Assembly (NCBI RefSeq): GCF_020539485.1
Contig: NZ_JACDXU010000002.1
Span: 744,001-808,000 of the forward strand
From: Fulverythrobacter ferritrahens
GTDB taxonomy: Bacteria > Pseudomonadota > Alphaproteobacteria > Sphingomonadales > Sphingomonadaceae
Direction: 5' to 3'
Length of the DNA stretch: 64,000 bases
The notes beneath the pieces are model-generated. The model was not told the origin of the DNA. It saw only the letters and a list, made by a program, of their open reading frames with translations, and did no database searches. Shown one piece after another: positions 15,578-25,417 of the stretch (its first letter is position 1; each line of letters opens with the position of its first letter). The position numbers were made by a program, and so were the translations under genes.

Positions 15578-18271
15578 ATGACAATGAGGAAATCTGGAAT
15601 AAATCCTGCCTCGCGCCTTTTGCGAGGCGCGTCCTGCGTGGCGATCGGCCTGTTCGGCCTTGCCGCAGCGCATCCGGCCATCGCGCAGGATAGCGAAGGG
15701 CCCGCAGCCGAAGGTGGCGCGATCATCGTTACCGGTAGCCGCATCCAGGGCGTTGCCCCGGTCGGCGCGACTGTGACCACTCTCGGCCGGGCCGAGATCG
15801 AGCAGGCAGGAACCATCACGGTCGACCGCATGATCAAGGAACTGCCACAGGTCTTCGACCTCGGCATTTCGGAGAACTCACGTGCACAGGCCGGCGGGAA
15901 CGGCAATGCGACCTGGGGCAATTCGATTAACCTGCGTGGTCTCGGGCCGTTCTCGACCCTGATCATCACCGATGGTCATCGCATGGTCAGCAATGGCCGC
16001 GCGATCGATCCTTCGGTTCTGCCTTCACTGGGTGTGGAGCGGGTGGAAGTTATCGCGGACGGCGCATCGGCGATCTATGGCTCGGACGCGATCGCCGGTG
16101 TGGTCAACCTCATCCCCCGTCGAAACCTCGATGGCGGCGAGGCGTTCGCCCGCTATGGTACGGCGGAAGACGGCGCCTATTGGGAATGGAACGCGGGCCT
16201 CGCCCTGGGCAAGGTCTGGGATCGCGGCCAGGTCATGATCGCTTACGAACATGCCAAGCGTTCCAACCTCTCGGGCGAGGATCGAGATTTCTATGTCAGC
16301 GACCAGACGCCCTTTGGCGGCAAGGACTATCGCACCAGACAGTGCGCGCCCGGCACTATCATCGCGGGCGGTGTGTCCTATGCCATGCCGGCCGAGCTTA
16401 CCCCGGCTAATGCGGCCAGCCTCGTTCCGGGAACGCGCAACCTTTGCGAAAGCCTGATTGGCGGAGACCTCTCGCCGGAAAGCGAATATGATTCCGTGAA
16501 CGGCACGGCCAGCTGGCAAGTGCTGGACAATGTCGAACTGCTGTTTGACGGCTTCTATTCCCATCGCGAATTCTCGCGCATTCCGGGCGCGCTGACTTTC
16601 GACCTGACGGTGCCCAATACCAACGCGTTCTATGTCGCGCCGCCGGGATTTGCGGGCAACAGCTACACCATTGCCTATAGCTTCGAGAACGACATCGCTC
16701 CTGACGTTTACTCCGGCGAGACGACCAGTTGGCAGGTCACGCCCGGGATCAAGATCAAGCTGCCGCATGAGTGGCAGCTCCAGGGCATTGTCGGCTTCGG
16801 CAAGACCGATGACGATGCGGCGTCCTATCTGGGGCTTGATCGTACCGCGCTGACTGCGGCACTGGCCAGCAGCGATCCGAACAAGGCGTTCGATCCCTAT
16901 GGCCTCGGTCGCACCAATCCCGCGGTGCTGAAGGACATCTTCGACGTTCCCGCCTATTTCCCGACCAAGGCCGAACTGACGACCTATCAGGCCAATGCCA
17001 ATGGGCCGCTCTTTTCGCTTCCGGGCGGGGAAGTGAAGCTGGCCGTAGGCTATGAGCGGCAAGAGTTCGAAATGCAGCTCAGCCGTGATTATGTGACGTG
17101 GAACATCTACAACCGCGCCGTGGATTCGGTTTACGCCGAACTGTTCCTGCCGCTGTTCGGGCCGGGCAACGCTACGCCCGGCTTTGAAGAGTTGGTGATC
17201 AATGCCGCGGTGCGCCACGATGCCTACAGCGATGTAGGCGGGACCACCAATCCCAAGTTCGGCGTTAACTGGACGCCGGTGGAGGGGGTGAAGCTGCGCG
17301 GCACTTACGGCACTTCGTTCCGCGCGCCGAGCTTCCCGGAAATTTACGGCAACAGCACCTTCCTTTACGGTCAGGCTTACACCAACCCGTCGGGCACGCC
17401 GGCTACGGTGCTTGGATATACCTACGGCTCCGGCCCCAATCTCGATCTCGGCCCGGAAACCTCCACGACCTGGACCGTCGGCGCGGATTTCGAACCCACG
17501 CAGGATCTGCGGGTTTCGCTGACCTATTTCGACATCGCTTATGACAATCAGATCGTCGGGCTGCTGTCCAACCTCGCCGTGCTGTCGCTGGAAGACCAAT
17601 ATGCTGGCACCGGCGTGATCCTGCGAGGTCAGGCGGCGAAGGACCGGATCGAGCAACTGATTGCCGCAGGCGTCGTCGTCCGGCCGATCGCGGGTGTTTA
17701 CACTGATGCGACGCCCATCTCCGATTACATCTTCGTCGACGGCCGCAGCCTCAATCTGGGCCGGTCGCAGATGAGCGGCATAGACTTCAACGTCAGCTAT
17801 TTCCTCAACCTGGGAACCGATGACAGCCTGACCTTCCAGGCGAACGGCACCTACCTCACGGAATATAAGGTGGCGGTTTCATCGGCGGGCAAATTGCTCG
17901 ATCTCAAGAACGAGATTTTCCAGCCGCTGACCTTCAAGGCGCGCGCCTCGGTTTCGTGGGAACACGGGCCAGTGACCACGAGACTGCAGGCAACCCATGT
18001 CGGCGGATACGAGAACACAGCGATTACGCCGTCCGAGAAGGTGAATTCCTACACGCCTGTCGACCTGTCGGTTACGTGGCGGGTTGGCGAGAGCTTTGAG
18101 GGCGATGCCTTCAAAGGGCTGACCCTGTCGGGAGAAGTCCGCAACCTGTTCAATGTCGATCCGCCTTACGTCAATCTGGCCAAGTCGGCGAATGGCGGCG
18201 GCGGCTTCGACCCTACGGCCGCAAATCCGATCGGGCGCCTGTTCGCCCTTAGCCTGCGCAAGCAGTTCTAA
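15578..18271 (+). CDS. TonB-dependent outer-membrane receptor
   Basis: 897 residues with a signal peptide ending AIAQD. The plug domain has IIVTGSRIQG, INLRGLGPFSTLIITDGHRM and DGASAIYGSDAIAGVVNLI. The barrel ends with the usual aromatic terminus LSLRKQF. Receptors of this Oar/CirA-like type import bulky or scarce substrates across the outer membrane using TonB-ExbBD energy. Placement between the esterase and a TRAP transporter indicates that it feeds the same pathway. GGGAGGGA precedes two close ATGs (15578 and 15584), and either could start the protein. Confidence 0.93.
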   Translation: MTMRKSGINPASRLLRGASCVAIGLFGLAAAHPAIAQDSEGPAAEGGAIIVTGSRIQGVAPVGATVTTLGRAEIEQAGTITVDRMIKELPQVFDLGISENSRAQAGGNGNATWGNSINLRGLGPFSTLIITDGHRMVSNGRAIDPSVLPSLGVERVEVIADGASAIYGSDAIAGVVNLIPRRNLDGGEAFARYGTAEDGAYWEWNAGLALGKVWDRGQVMIAYEHAKRSNLSGEDRDFYVSDQTPFGGKDYRTRQCAPGTIIAGGVSYAMPAELTPANAASLVPGTRNLCESLIGGDLSPESEYDSVNGTASWQVLDNVELLFDGFYSHREFSRIPGALTFDLTVPNTNAFYVAPPGFAGNSYTIAYSFENDIAPDVYSGETTSWQVTPGIKIKLPHEWQLQGIVGFGKTDDDAASYLGLDRTALTAALASSDPNKAFDPYGLGRTNPAVLKDIFDVPAYFPTKAELTTYQANANGPLFSLPGGEVKLAVGYERQEFEMQLSRDYVTWNIYNRAVDSVYAELFLPLFGPGNATPGFEELVINAAVRHDAYSDVGGTTNPKFGVNWTPVEGVKLRGTYGTSFRAPSFPEIYGNSTFLYGQAYTNPSGTPATVLGYTYGSGPNLDLGPETSTTWTVGADFEPTQDLRVSLTYFDIAYDNQIVGLLSNLAVLSLEDQYAGTGVILRGQAAKDRIEQLIAAGVVVRPIAGVYTDATPISDYIFVDGRSLNLGRSQMSGIDFNVSYFLNLGTDDSLTFQANGTYLTEYKVAVSSAGKLLDLKNEIFQPLTFKARASVSWEHGPVTTRLQATHVGGYENTAITPSEKVNSYTPVDLSVTWRVGESFEGDAFKGLTLSGEVRNLFNVDPPYVNLAKSANGGGGFDPTAANPIGRLFALSLRKQF

Positions 18272-18320
18272 GCGGAACGGAGTAAGGTACATTCGCGATC
18301 CGGCTGATAGGCTCAGCATA

Positions 18321-19409
18321 GTGTTCACCGGCGATCTGGTTCTCGATGAACCGGACGCCGGGCACTGGCTGGCAGGCATCGCCCCGCTGCTGCGCGATGC
18401 CGACATGGCGATAGGCCACCTGGAAGTGCCGCATACGCGCAGCACTTTCGAATATGGCGGGGATGTTCCGGCGCCGGGTGCGCCGCTGGAAAACCTTGCG
18501 GCGTTGGCCGAGGCAGGTTTCACGGCGGTCAGTCTGGCGGGCAATCACATTGGCGATTGCGGAGCAGAGGGAATCTCGGACACTATTGCAGAACTCGACC
18601 GGCTCGGCATCCGCCATGCCGGGGCCGGGAGGACTCTCGGTGAGGCACGCCGCGCGGCGATGCTGTCGGCGAAGGGCCGCAATGTCGCGTTGCTGAGCTA
18701 TAATTGTGTGGGGCCGGAAGCGACATGGGCAAGGCACGACCGCGCCGGTTGTGCCTATCTGCCATTGCTCACCACGGACGGGTCGCCAGTCGCGCCTGCT
18801 GCTCCGCTCGAGAGTATTGCACCCCAAGCTTACGAGATCCTGGCCAACGATATCGCCGCAATCCGCCAGGAGGCGGATTTCGTAATCGTCGCCCTGCATA
18901 AGGGCATTGTGCACCGCCCGGCAGTACTCGCCCCCTATGAACGGCCTCTGGCCCGTGCGGCCATCGATCACGGGGCGGACCTTGTAATTGGCCATCATGC
19001 CCATATCGCGCGCGGGATCGAGTTCCATAAGGGACGCCCGATCTTTCACGGAATGGGCAATGGCTGCGTGGTCACTCGCGCCCTTTCGCCGGATCAGGAC
19101 CATCCTTTGCGCCGCAAATGGGCGCAAAGGCGCAAGGCCCTGTTCGGCTTCGAGCCTGATCCGGACTATCCGCTCGCCCCCTTTCATCCTGAAGCGGTGA
19201 ATGCCTTCGTCGGCTCTGTGACGCTGGATGCGGCTGGGGTGGTTCAGACTGGGATCGTGCCGGTTTTTGTCGAGCCCCCCGGTCGACCTGTCCGGGCCGA
19301 TGGGACCAGAGCGCAGACGATCACCCGCTATATGGAAGACATCACCACACGCGCAGGCTTGCCTCCCATCCATATTGCGCCGGACGGACAAGTCCTGGAG
19401 GAAGTGTGA
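18321..19409 (+). CDS. CapA-family metallophosphatase-like protein
   Basis: About 363-375 residues with the CapA/PgsA signature: FTGDLVLDEPD, IGHLEVP, SLAGNHIGDCG, IVALHKGIV and VIGHHAHIARGIEFHKGRPI, i.e. the Asp/Asn/His set of the calcineurin-like fold. CapA proteins are named for poly-gamma-glutamate synthesis, but stand-alone versions in catabolic operons probably hydrolyse phosphate or ester bonds. No signal peptide is seen, so a cytoplasmic location is likely unless the start is misplaced. The frame is open back into the receptor gene without an ATG. GTG at 18321 would trim the first beta-strand (LSIVFTGD), and a rare ATT after GTAAGG at about 18291 is an alternative. Confidence 0.8.
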   Translation: MFTGDLVLDEPDAGHWLAGIAPLLRDADMAIGHLEVPHTRSTFEYGGDVPAPGAPLENLAALAEAGFTAVSLAGNHIGDCGAEGISDTIAELDRLGIRHAGAGRTLGEARRAAMLSAKGRNVALLSYNCVGPEATWARHDRAGCAYLPLLTTDGSPVAPAAPLESIAPQAYEILANDIAAIRQEADFVIVALHKGIVHRPAVLAPYERPLARAAIDHGADLVIGHHAHIARGIEFHKGRPIFHGMGNGCVVTRALSPDQDHPLRRKWAQRRKALFGFEPDPDYPLAPFHPEAVNAFVGSVTLDAAGVVQTGIVPVFVEPPGRPVRADGTRAQTITRYMEDITTRAGLPPIHIAPDGQVLEEV

Positions 19410-19411
19410 CC

Positions 19412-19858
19412 ATGATGCAGAGGGTGCTGATCTGGCTGGGCGGGGTGGCCCTGCTGGCTGCTACGGCGGTCGATACGTTTTCCGTGATCGGGCGCCATGT
19501 CGGCCGGCCGTTCACGGGTTCGATCGAACTGATGCAACCGTTCGTGCTGGTTTCCGGTGCGGTTGGCATCGTTGTGGCCACGCTCTTTTCCTCCCATGCG
19601 CGCGTGAAGCTGCTGATCGACCGGCTGGGGCCCGAAATGCGGTCGGTCGCCGACCGGTTTTCGGACTTGCTCAGCTTCCTGTTCTTCCTCGCGCTGCTGG
19701 CCGGCTCTGTCTGGATCGCCGTGGATTTGTGGCACGGTTATGAGCGTAGCGAAGTGCTGGGCGTGCCTTGGCGCTGGATGCGCCTGTTCGCAATTACCTG
19801 CCTCCTCATGGCTGCGCTGGTCGCACTGGCGCGCCTGTTCGGGAGGCGGGCGCGATGA
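19412..19858 (+). CDS. dctQ: TRAP transporter small membrane subunit (DctQ)
   Basis: 148 residues with four hydrophobic segments and the DctQ features VIGRHVGRPFTGSIELMQPF and SHARVKLLIDRL. It joins DctM to form the proton/sodium-coupled permease that accepts substrate from a periplasmic binding protein. The ATG at 19412 directly follows the CapA stop, and the stop overlaps the dctM ATGs. The cognate binding protein is four genes downstream at 25414. Confidence 0.9.
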   Translation: MMQRVLIWLGGVALLAATAVDTFSVIGRHVGRPFTGSIELMQPFVLVSGAVGIVVATLFSSHARVKLLIDRLGPEMRSVADRFSDLLSFLFFLALLAGSVWIAVDLWHGYERSEVLGVPWRWMRLFAITCLLMAALVALARLFGRRAR

Positions 19859-21162
19859 TGGCTACAGCCGGAACTGGCCTTGCTGGAATTGTGATCCTGC
19901 TGTTCCTGCTCCTCGCAGGGGGAAGGATCGGTGTTGCGCTCGGGCTCGTTGGACTGGGCGGGCTGGCCCTTTTGATCGGGCCGGAAGCGGCTCTGATCAA
20001 GAGCGGCGTGATCGTGATCGATACGCTGACCCGTTATGAACTCGGAACGCTGCCCCTGTTCCTGTTCATGGCGCATATCTTCTTCTCGATCGACGCCAGC
20101 CGGGACCTGTTCGACGCCGCGGCCAAGATGGTGGGTCATCGCCGGGGCGGGCTGGCTTATGCCTCCATCGCAGGTTGTGCGGGCTTTGGCACGATCAATG
20201 GTTCCAGTCTTGCCACCACAGCCACCGTCGGCCTTGTTGCCCTGCCGGAAATGCGGCGGCGCGGATATGATGATGCGCTTGCCACTGGCACGATTGCCGC
20301 AGGCGGCACCCTCGGGCAGATGATCCCGCCATCCGGCGCGCTGATCGTGTTTGGCATCATCGCAGAGACATCGATCGGAGACCTGTTCACGGCGGCGATC
20401 ATTCCCGGCATTACCCAGGCATTGTTCTATGCGCTTGTGGTGTTCCTGCTTGTTCGGCGCAGGCCCGACCTTGCCCCTGCCGGGCCGCGCGTGCCCTGGG
20501 CTGAGCGCATCCCCGCGCTGGCGCGAATCTGGGAAATCGCGCTGCTGGTCCTGCTCGTGATCGGCGGGATCGCGCTGGGCTGGGTAAGCCCTTCGGAAGC
20601 GGCCGCGATTGGTGCAGCGGGCGCGCTGGCAATCGCGATGCTGCGGCGCAAGCTCGGCAGCAAGGCCCTCTATTGCGCATTTGAGGAGACGTTGCGCACC
20701 AGCGGCATGATCTATCTGATCATCATCGGTGCGCTGATCTTTTCCGCCTTTGTCGGCGTTACCGGCCTTGCCGACGCGGCGGGCAGTCTGATTGACGGGC
20801 TTGGCCTGGGCAGGATCGGCACGCTTGTGCTGCTGGCGCTGTTCCTGCTGGCCCTCGGCTCCGTGCTGGACGGTCTGGCGCTGATGCTGCTGACTACGCC
20901 GATCCTGTTGCCCATCGTGGAAGCCACGGGACTTTCGGCAATCTGGTTCGGCATTTTCATTACCCGTGCGATGGAGATCGGCTTTGTCCATCCCCCGCTG
21001 GGTATGAATCTCTTCGTGATCCAGGGCGTGGCTAAGGATGTCTCCATCGGCCGGGTCTTCAGGGGGGTTACGCCCTTTCTCGCCAGCGATTTCGTCCATC
21101 TGCTGCTGCTCATACTTTTCCCGGCCATGGCCCTGTGGCTGCCGGGCCTGTTTGGAGTCTGA
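19855..21162 (+). CDS. dctM: TRAP transporter large permease subunit (DctM)
   Basis: 435 residues with about 12 membrane segments. DctM motifs include ASIAGCAGFGTINGSSLATT, GGTLGQMIPPSGALIVFGII, LLTTPILLPIVEATG and VHPPLGMNLFVIQG. It forms the transport channel for organic acids (C4-dicarboxylates, keto or hydroxy acids, aromatic acids in relatives). The ATG at 19855 overlaps the dctQ stop as ATGATG/TGA, giving tight coupling. The intact length suggests a working permease. Confidence 0.93.
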   Translation: MMATAGTGLAGIVILLFLLLAGGRIGVALGLVGLGGLALLIGPEAALIKSGVIVIDTLTRYELGTLPLFLFMAHIFFSIDASRDLFDAAAKMVGHRRGGLAYASIAGCAGFGTINGSSLATTATVGLVALPEMRRRGYDDALATGTIAAGGTLGQMIPPSGALIVFGIIAETSIGDLFTAAIIPGITQALFYALVVFLLVRRRPDLAPAGPRVPWAERIPALARIWEIALLVLLVIGGIALGWVSPSEAAAIGAAGALAIAMLRRKLGSKALYCAFEETLRTSGMIYLIIIGALIFSAFVGVTGLADAAGSLIDGLGLGRIGTLVLLALFLLALGSVLDGLALMLLTTPILLPIVEATGLSAIWFGIFITRAMEIGFVHPPLGMNLFVIQGVAKDVSIGRVFRGVTPFLASDFVHLLLLILFPAMALWLPGLFGV

Positions 21163-21165
21163 CCT

Positions 21166-22044
21166 GTGATTGCCTCGATAGGGCCTCTCCTTCCGCTCGA
21201 AATCCTTGAAGCCACCGGGCGTTATGCCGGGCCACTGCTCGCCGATTTCGATGCCCCCACGCCGGTGGCGAGACGCTGGCTGGAAAGCAAGTTCGCGCCA
21301 TGGGCGCCCTGCGTGCTCGAACGCTGGGCCGCGGGTGCTTATGACGGGATCGAGACTGCGGTATTTTCCCGTGCGGACGATACGGCCCAGCGCCTTTATT
21401 ATTACATCTGCGAACTTCGGCGGCGGGGCCATATCAAGGGGCCCGAGCCGGTGATTTTCGACCTCGCCCAGATTCCCCGGCAGAGCAGCCTCGATCGGAC
21501 AATCGCCCAGGTCCGGTCGCTCGCCGACCGCCTTGGTGTGGACGACGCCGCACTGGGCAATGCCATCGAGGTGTCCAACCAGGGCCGCTCGACGATCGTT
21601 GAGCCACCCGTTGGGCTGAACTGTCTATTGGCTGGAACACCCACACCCGATGGCCGCCTTGGCGATGCAGTGAGAAGGGCGGGCTTTGTTCCGCACGGCG
21701 TCACGCTGGAAGAGGAATGGAGCGATCCGGGGCCGCAGGTCGACCTTTCGTGCAGTACTCCGGTTGAGGCGCTTGGCCGGCAATTGCACGGGCGTACGGC
21801 CGGTCCGCGCAGCTTTGCCGATCCTGCGGAGCTGATGGCTGCGAAGGTCCGTGCCGCAGGAGCCAGCGCGGTAGTGCTGTGGAGGATCGAGGAGGACGAG
21901 GCCTATGCCTGGCACCTTCCTGCCGAACGGCGCGCACTGGAAGAGCTTGGCGTCCCACATCTGGTGATGACGCGGCGCGATTGGCTGGGCCGTGACGGTG
22001 CCCCTGATGAAATCCGGAAATTCCTTGAAGGAGTGAAACCATGA
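21166..22044 (+). CDS. Short 2-hydroxyacyl-CoA dehydratase-like subunit
   Basis: 292 residues resembling the D/HgdB-FldC-type subunits of the benzoyl-CoA reductase/2-hydroxyacyl-CoA dehydratase family, which carry a [4Fe-4S] cluster for radical dehydration. KFAPWAPCVLERWAAGAYDG (Cys49) aligns with the family's first ligand block, and VFSRADDTAQRLYYYICELR with the block that normally reads CD..R.LY; here Ala/Arg occupies the usual cysteine place. A late Cys sits in DLSCSTPVEAL. It is shorter than typical (about 370-380). It lies four bases after dctM and overlaps the CoA-transferase. The incomplete cysteine set makes an altered cluster or a structural role possible. Confidence 0.75.
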   Translation: MIASIGPLLPLEILEATGRYAGPLLADFDAPTPVARRWLESKFAPWAPCVLERWAAGAYDGIETAVFSRADDTAQRLYYYICELRRRGHIKGPEPVIFDLAQIPRQSSLDRTIAQVRSLADRLGVDDAALGNAIEVSNQGRSTIVEPPVGLNCLLAGTPTPDGRLGDAVRRAGFVPHGVTLEEEWSDPGPQVDLSCSTPVEALGRQLHGRTAGPRSFADPAELMAAKVRAAGASAVVLWRIEEDEAYAWHLPAERRALEELGVPHLVMTRRDWLGRDGAPDEIRKFLEGVKP

Positions 22045-24134
22045 AGCCGCTGGCCGGTCATCGCTATGTTGCCCTCGGCGGCATGGAACGGCGCCCGCTG
22101 GCCCGGTTCCTGCGCTCCCTCGGCGCCGCGCCAGTCGATGATTTGTCGGCGGCATCCTTCGTGATCGATGATCTCGGTCTGGAAGCTGTCGCGGGGCTCG
22201 GTTTACCGGAACATGCCGTGCATGTTTCCGTCACGACCTTCGGCTCGGGCGGTCCGCGTTCGCATTGGCGCGGGGGTGAACTGGTCGCATCCGCCATGGG
22301 CGGCGCGCTGCGGCTCACAGGGGAGCCGGGCGAGAAGCCGGTCAAGGAAGCAGGCGATGCCTGCATCTTCCATGCCGATATGGTTGCCGCCGCCGGTGCC
22401 ATGGCCGCGCATTATGCGCGGGGGACGCATGGCAAAGGCCAGCATGTCGATGTCTCGGTCCAGCAGGTCGCAATGAGCCGCAACGTCAATGGCGTGCTCG
22501 TGTGGCAGTTTGACCGGCGCAAGCTCGACCGGGCGGGAGGCTGCATTGCCTATGGCAAGGCAAAGGTGCGGGTGATCTGGAAACTGGCCGATGGCTGGTG
22601 CTTCCACGCCTTGATGACCGGGCGTTTGGGCGCGCCTGCGAACAAGGCCCTGTCTGACTGGATGGATGAGACCGGGTTCGACAATCCGATGCGTGGGGTG
22701 GACTGGCTGGCCTATAACCGATCCACTCTCCCGGCGGAGACGCGAGCCATATGGGAAGCTGCAATGGCGCATTTCTTTGCCTCGCGCAGCAAGTGCGAGA
22801 TCGCGACCGAGGGGTTCAGGCGCGGGATCAATGCCTGTGTGGTGAACGAACCGGCTGACGTTCTGGACGATCCGCACCTGGCAGCTCGAGGCTTTTTCGA
22901 CACGTCGAGCGGCCTGCCGGACAGGTTCATGAGCCTGCGTGAGGGCGGGGCGCCCGCCGTCCGGCAGGCGCCTGCCATTCGCACCGGAGGCCGTCCCGGC
23001 CCTCTGTCCGGGGTACGGGTTCTGGACTTCGCATGGGCGCTGGTGGGGTCCATCACTACCAAGACGCTGGGTGATCTCGGCGCGGAGATCGTGAAGGTTG
23101 AATCCCGCAGTCGCCCCGATCTTGCCCGGCTGGACGTTCAGGTTTCCGCGTCCGGCCCGACGAGCCTCGACGACAAGCCCTGGTTCGCCCATCTCAACAC
23201 TTCAAAGCGCAGTCTGACGCTGGACTTGAAGCAGCCAGCATCCCGCGAAGTACTCGATCCACTGATCGAATGGGCCGATGTTGTGGTGGAGAATTTTTCA
23301 CCCGGCACCATGGGCCGGCTCGGTCTCGACTACGAGCGGCTCGCGGCACGCAATCCCGGTATCGTGATGGTCTCGGGCAGTGTTTATGGCCAGACGGGCC
23401 CGCTCGCACAGGAATGGGGTGTCGACGGGACCGGCGGTGCGCTGTCCGGCAGGACTTATCTCACTGGCTATCCGGACCGCGATCCGGTGATTCCCGGCGC
23501 AGTGCCCTATGGCGACGTTATCGTGCCCTACGTCATGGCTGCCGGCGTCGCTGCCGCGTTGCAGCATCGGCGTGTTACCGGCAGGGGCTGCCATATCGAT
23601 GCGGCGATGTACGAAATCTGCGTTCAGCAGATGCGTGATTATATTGCGGCGGCCAAGGCGGGCGAGCGCCCGCAGCGCAGCGGTAATGCCGATCCGGGCG
23701 TCTGGTTTCAGGACGTTTTTCCTGCCGCCGGAGACGAACGCTGGGTTGCAATAAGCGTGGCGAGCGAGGCTGAGATGGCGCGGCTCAAAGCGATCACCGG
23801 AGAGGACATCGCTGCCTGGACATCGGTCCGAGAGGATGTTGCCATTGCAGAAAAGCTTCAGCGCGAAGGTTTCGCTGCTGGCGTCCTTCAGGACTGCGAG
23901 GACCTGCTGGAGTGGGACCCGCAGATTGCAGCACGCAGGGCGCTGGCGATGTTGGACCATCCGTTGCTCGGTGCATTCGGCCACATGGCGACCCCTTTGC
24001 GCTTTTCCGTCAATTCCTTCGAACCCTTCCGGGCACCGTTGATGGGGGAACATTCCCATGAGGTTGCCCGCATGATCTGCGGCCTGAGCGAGGACCGTAT
24101 CGCACAGCTCGAGGCCCAGGGAGTCTTCCGGTGA
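22041..24134 (+). CDS. Tandem-domain class III CoA-transferase (CaiB/BaiF)
   Basis: 697 residues made of two Frc/CaiB domains (1-315 and 320-697). Class III enzymes move CoA between carboxylic acids through an aspartyl-CoA intermediate. The nucleophile Asp of the xDxxxxG block is kept in both halves: FHADMVAAAG (Asp113) and YGDVIVPYVMAAG (Asp492), each followed by GxGxHVDV/HIDAA. The first half has a shortened N-terminal region, while the second begins canonically (LSGVRVLDFAWALVG). It overlaps the dehydratase-like genes on both sides (ATGA and GTGA junctions). By analogy with FldA/HadA it would activate the hydroxy acid for dehydration. Confidence 0.88.
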   Translation: MKPLAGHRYVALGGMERRPLARFLRSLGAAPVDDLSAASFVIDDLGLEAVAGLGLPEHAVHVSVTTFGSGGPRSHWRGGELVASAMGGALRLTGEPGEKPVKEAGDACIFHADMVAAAGAMAAHYARGTHGKGQHVDVSVQQVAMSRNVNGVLVWQFDRRKLDRAGGCIAYGKAKVRVIWKLADGWCFHALMTGRLGAPANKALSDWMDETGFDNPMRGVDWLAYNRSTLPAETRAIWEAAMAHFFASRSKCEIATEGFRRGINACVVNEPADVLDDPHLAARGFFDTSSGLPDRFMSLREGGAPAVRQAPAIRTGGRPGPLSGVRVLDFAWALVGSITTKTLGDLGAEIVKVESRSRPDLARLDVQVSASGPTSLDDKPWFAHLNTSKRSLTLDLKQPASREVLDPLIEWADVVVENFSPGTMGRLGLDYERLAARNPGIVMVSGSVYGQTGPLAQEWGVDGTGGALSGRTYLTGYPDRDPVIPGAVPYGDVIVPYVMAAGVAAALQHRRVTGRGCHIDAAMYEICVQQMRDYIAAAKAGERPQRSGNADPGVWFQDVFPAAGDERWVAISVASEAEMARLKAITGEDIAAWTSVREDVAIAEKLQREGFAAGVLQDCEDLLEWDPQIAARRALAMLDHPLLGAFGHMATPLRFSVNSFEPFRAPLMGEHSHEVARMICGLSEDRIAQLEAQGVFR

Positions 24135-25417
24135 ATTCTTCAGAAAACCAGCGGAGCCGCAAGACGCTGGCCTGCACGGCCGAGGCAACGGCATTCCAGA
24201 AGCGCTTTGGACAGGATCTGCGCCGTCGCGTGATCGACGAGGGCGAGCCCTTCGCTATCGTCCAGGCCGATACGCCCCACGAGATTTTTCACGCGATGGA
24301 TATTCCGATCATCACGAACCAGTGGTGGTCCGCCTATATCTCCGCAAAGCAGCTCTCCTCCCGTTATTTCGATGCGATGGTGGAAGCGGGGTATCCGGCC
24401 AACAGCTGCAAATATTGCTCGCTTGGCCTTGCCTGCACTCTGGCGAATGAGCCCGAAACCGCGCCTTGGGGCGGCTTGCCGACGCCGACGGTGCTGGTCG
24501 CGCGGCTTACCTGTGACTGTATCCAGCAGGTGTTCGGCCAATGGTCCCAGGCTCTGGGCAGCGAGTTCTTCCCGATAGAAGCACCGGCCTGGGAAGACAA
24601 GGACCCGGACTGGTTCGCTCATTCGAAATCCGATTGGGAGCGGGTGTACCAGCCAGACCGGATTGCGCAGATGGTCCGCGAAATGCGGGACCTGATCTCG
24701 CTGCTGGAAAACCGCACGGGGCGCAAGTTCGAAGAGGCCCGCCTCCATCATCTGATGGAGCAGATCAACGTCCAGGAGGGCTTCATCTGGGAGGCAGCTC
24801 AGGCGATCGGAGCAGCCCGGCCGTGCCCGGTCTCCATCGCCGAGCAGATGCCAAATACGATGATCCCGCAATGGCATCGCGGTTCCGACTGGGCCGTGGC
24901 CCATGCCAGAAAGTTCCGCGACGAGGTTCTGGAACGCATCGCCGAGGGCAAGGGCGCAGCCAGCAACGAGAAGCTGCGTCTGATGTGGATCGGCGCGGGC
25001 GTATGGCACGATCCCGGCTTCTACCAGTCAATGGAAGAGAGCCTGGGCGCCGTGTTCGTCTGGTCGATGTACATGCCCTTTGCCGGGCCGGCCTATATTC
25101 GCGACATCAAGGGCAAGCCGATGGAGGCATTGGCGAGCCGCGTGGCCTCGATGAACGAGACATTGCATCTGCCGCCTTGGATGAATGGCTGGATGACGGC
25201 GGAGGCGGCACGCTGCGGCATCGATGCCGCAGTAATGCTGTTGCCGCCCGACAACCGCCTTTCCCAATCCGGCACCAAGCTGACCGCCATCGCGCTGGAG
25301 GCCGCCGGGGTTCCCGTGTTGATGATCGACGCGGACATGGTGGACGCGAAAATCTGGGACCATGACCGGATGGTGGCGATGGTTTCCGGATTTCTGGCCG
25401 AAAGGGGGCTGGCTTGA
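24131..25417 (+). CDS. 2-hydroxyacyl-CoA dehydratase-family large subunit
   Basis: 428 residues of the HgdA/FldB/BcrC family. Cysteine-rich positions fit a [4Fe-4S] site: NSCKYCSLGLAC (Cys93, 96, 102) and RLTCDCIQQVFG (Cys128, 130). The C-terminal Rossmann-like half (LMWIGAGVWHDPGFYQSMEE, GIDAAVMLLPPDNRL, PVLMIDADMVD) is typical. In known systems two such subunits bind a 2-hydroxyacyl-CoA and an ATP-dependent activator injects one electron. No activator gene occurs in the window. It overlaps the CoA-transferase and the TRAP binding-protein genes, so the whole set is translated as one unit. Confidence 0.8.
   Translation: MNSSENQRSRKTLACTAEATAFQKRFGQDLRRRVIDEGEPFAIVQADTPHEIFHAMDIPIITNQWWSAYISAKQLSSRYFDAMVEAGYPANSCKYCSLGLACTLANEPETAPWGGLPTPTVLVARLTCDCIQQVFGQWSQALGSEFFPIEAPAWEDKDPDWFAHSKSDWERVYQPDRIAQMVREMRDLISLLENRTGRKFEEARLHHLMEQINVQEGFIWEAAQAIGAARPCPVSIAEQMPNTMIPQWHRGSDWAVAHARKFRDEVLERIAEGKGAASNEKLRLMWIGAGVWHDPGFYQSMEESLGAVFVWSMYMPFAGPAYIRDIKGKPMEALASRVASMNETLHLPPWMNGWMTAEAARCGIDAAVMLLPPDNRLSQSGTKLTAIALEAAGVPVLMIDADMVDAKIWDHDRMVAMVSGFLAERGLA

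Noticed and set aside
16025-17656. 543-residue frame antisense to the TonB receptor
   Set aside because: Shadow of strong third-position GC. The receptor motifs are all on the plus strand.
19738-21432. 564-residue frame antisense to the TRAP permease
   Set aside because: Composition is typical of antisense to membrane proteins; no start signal.
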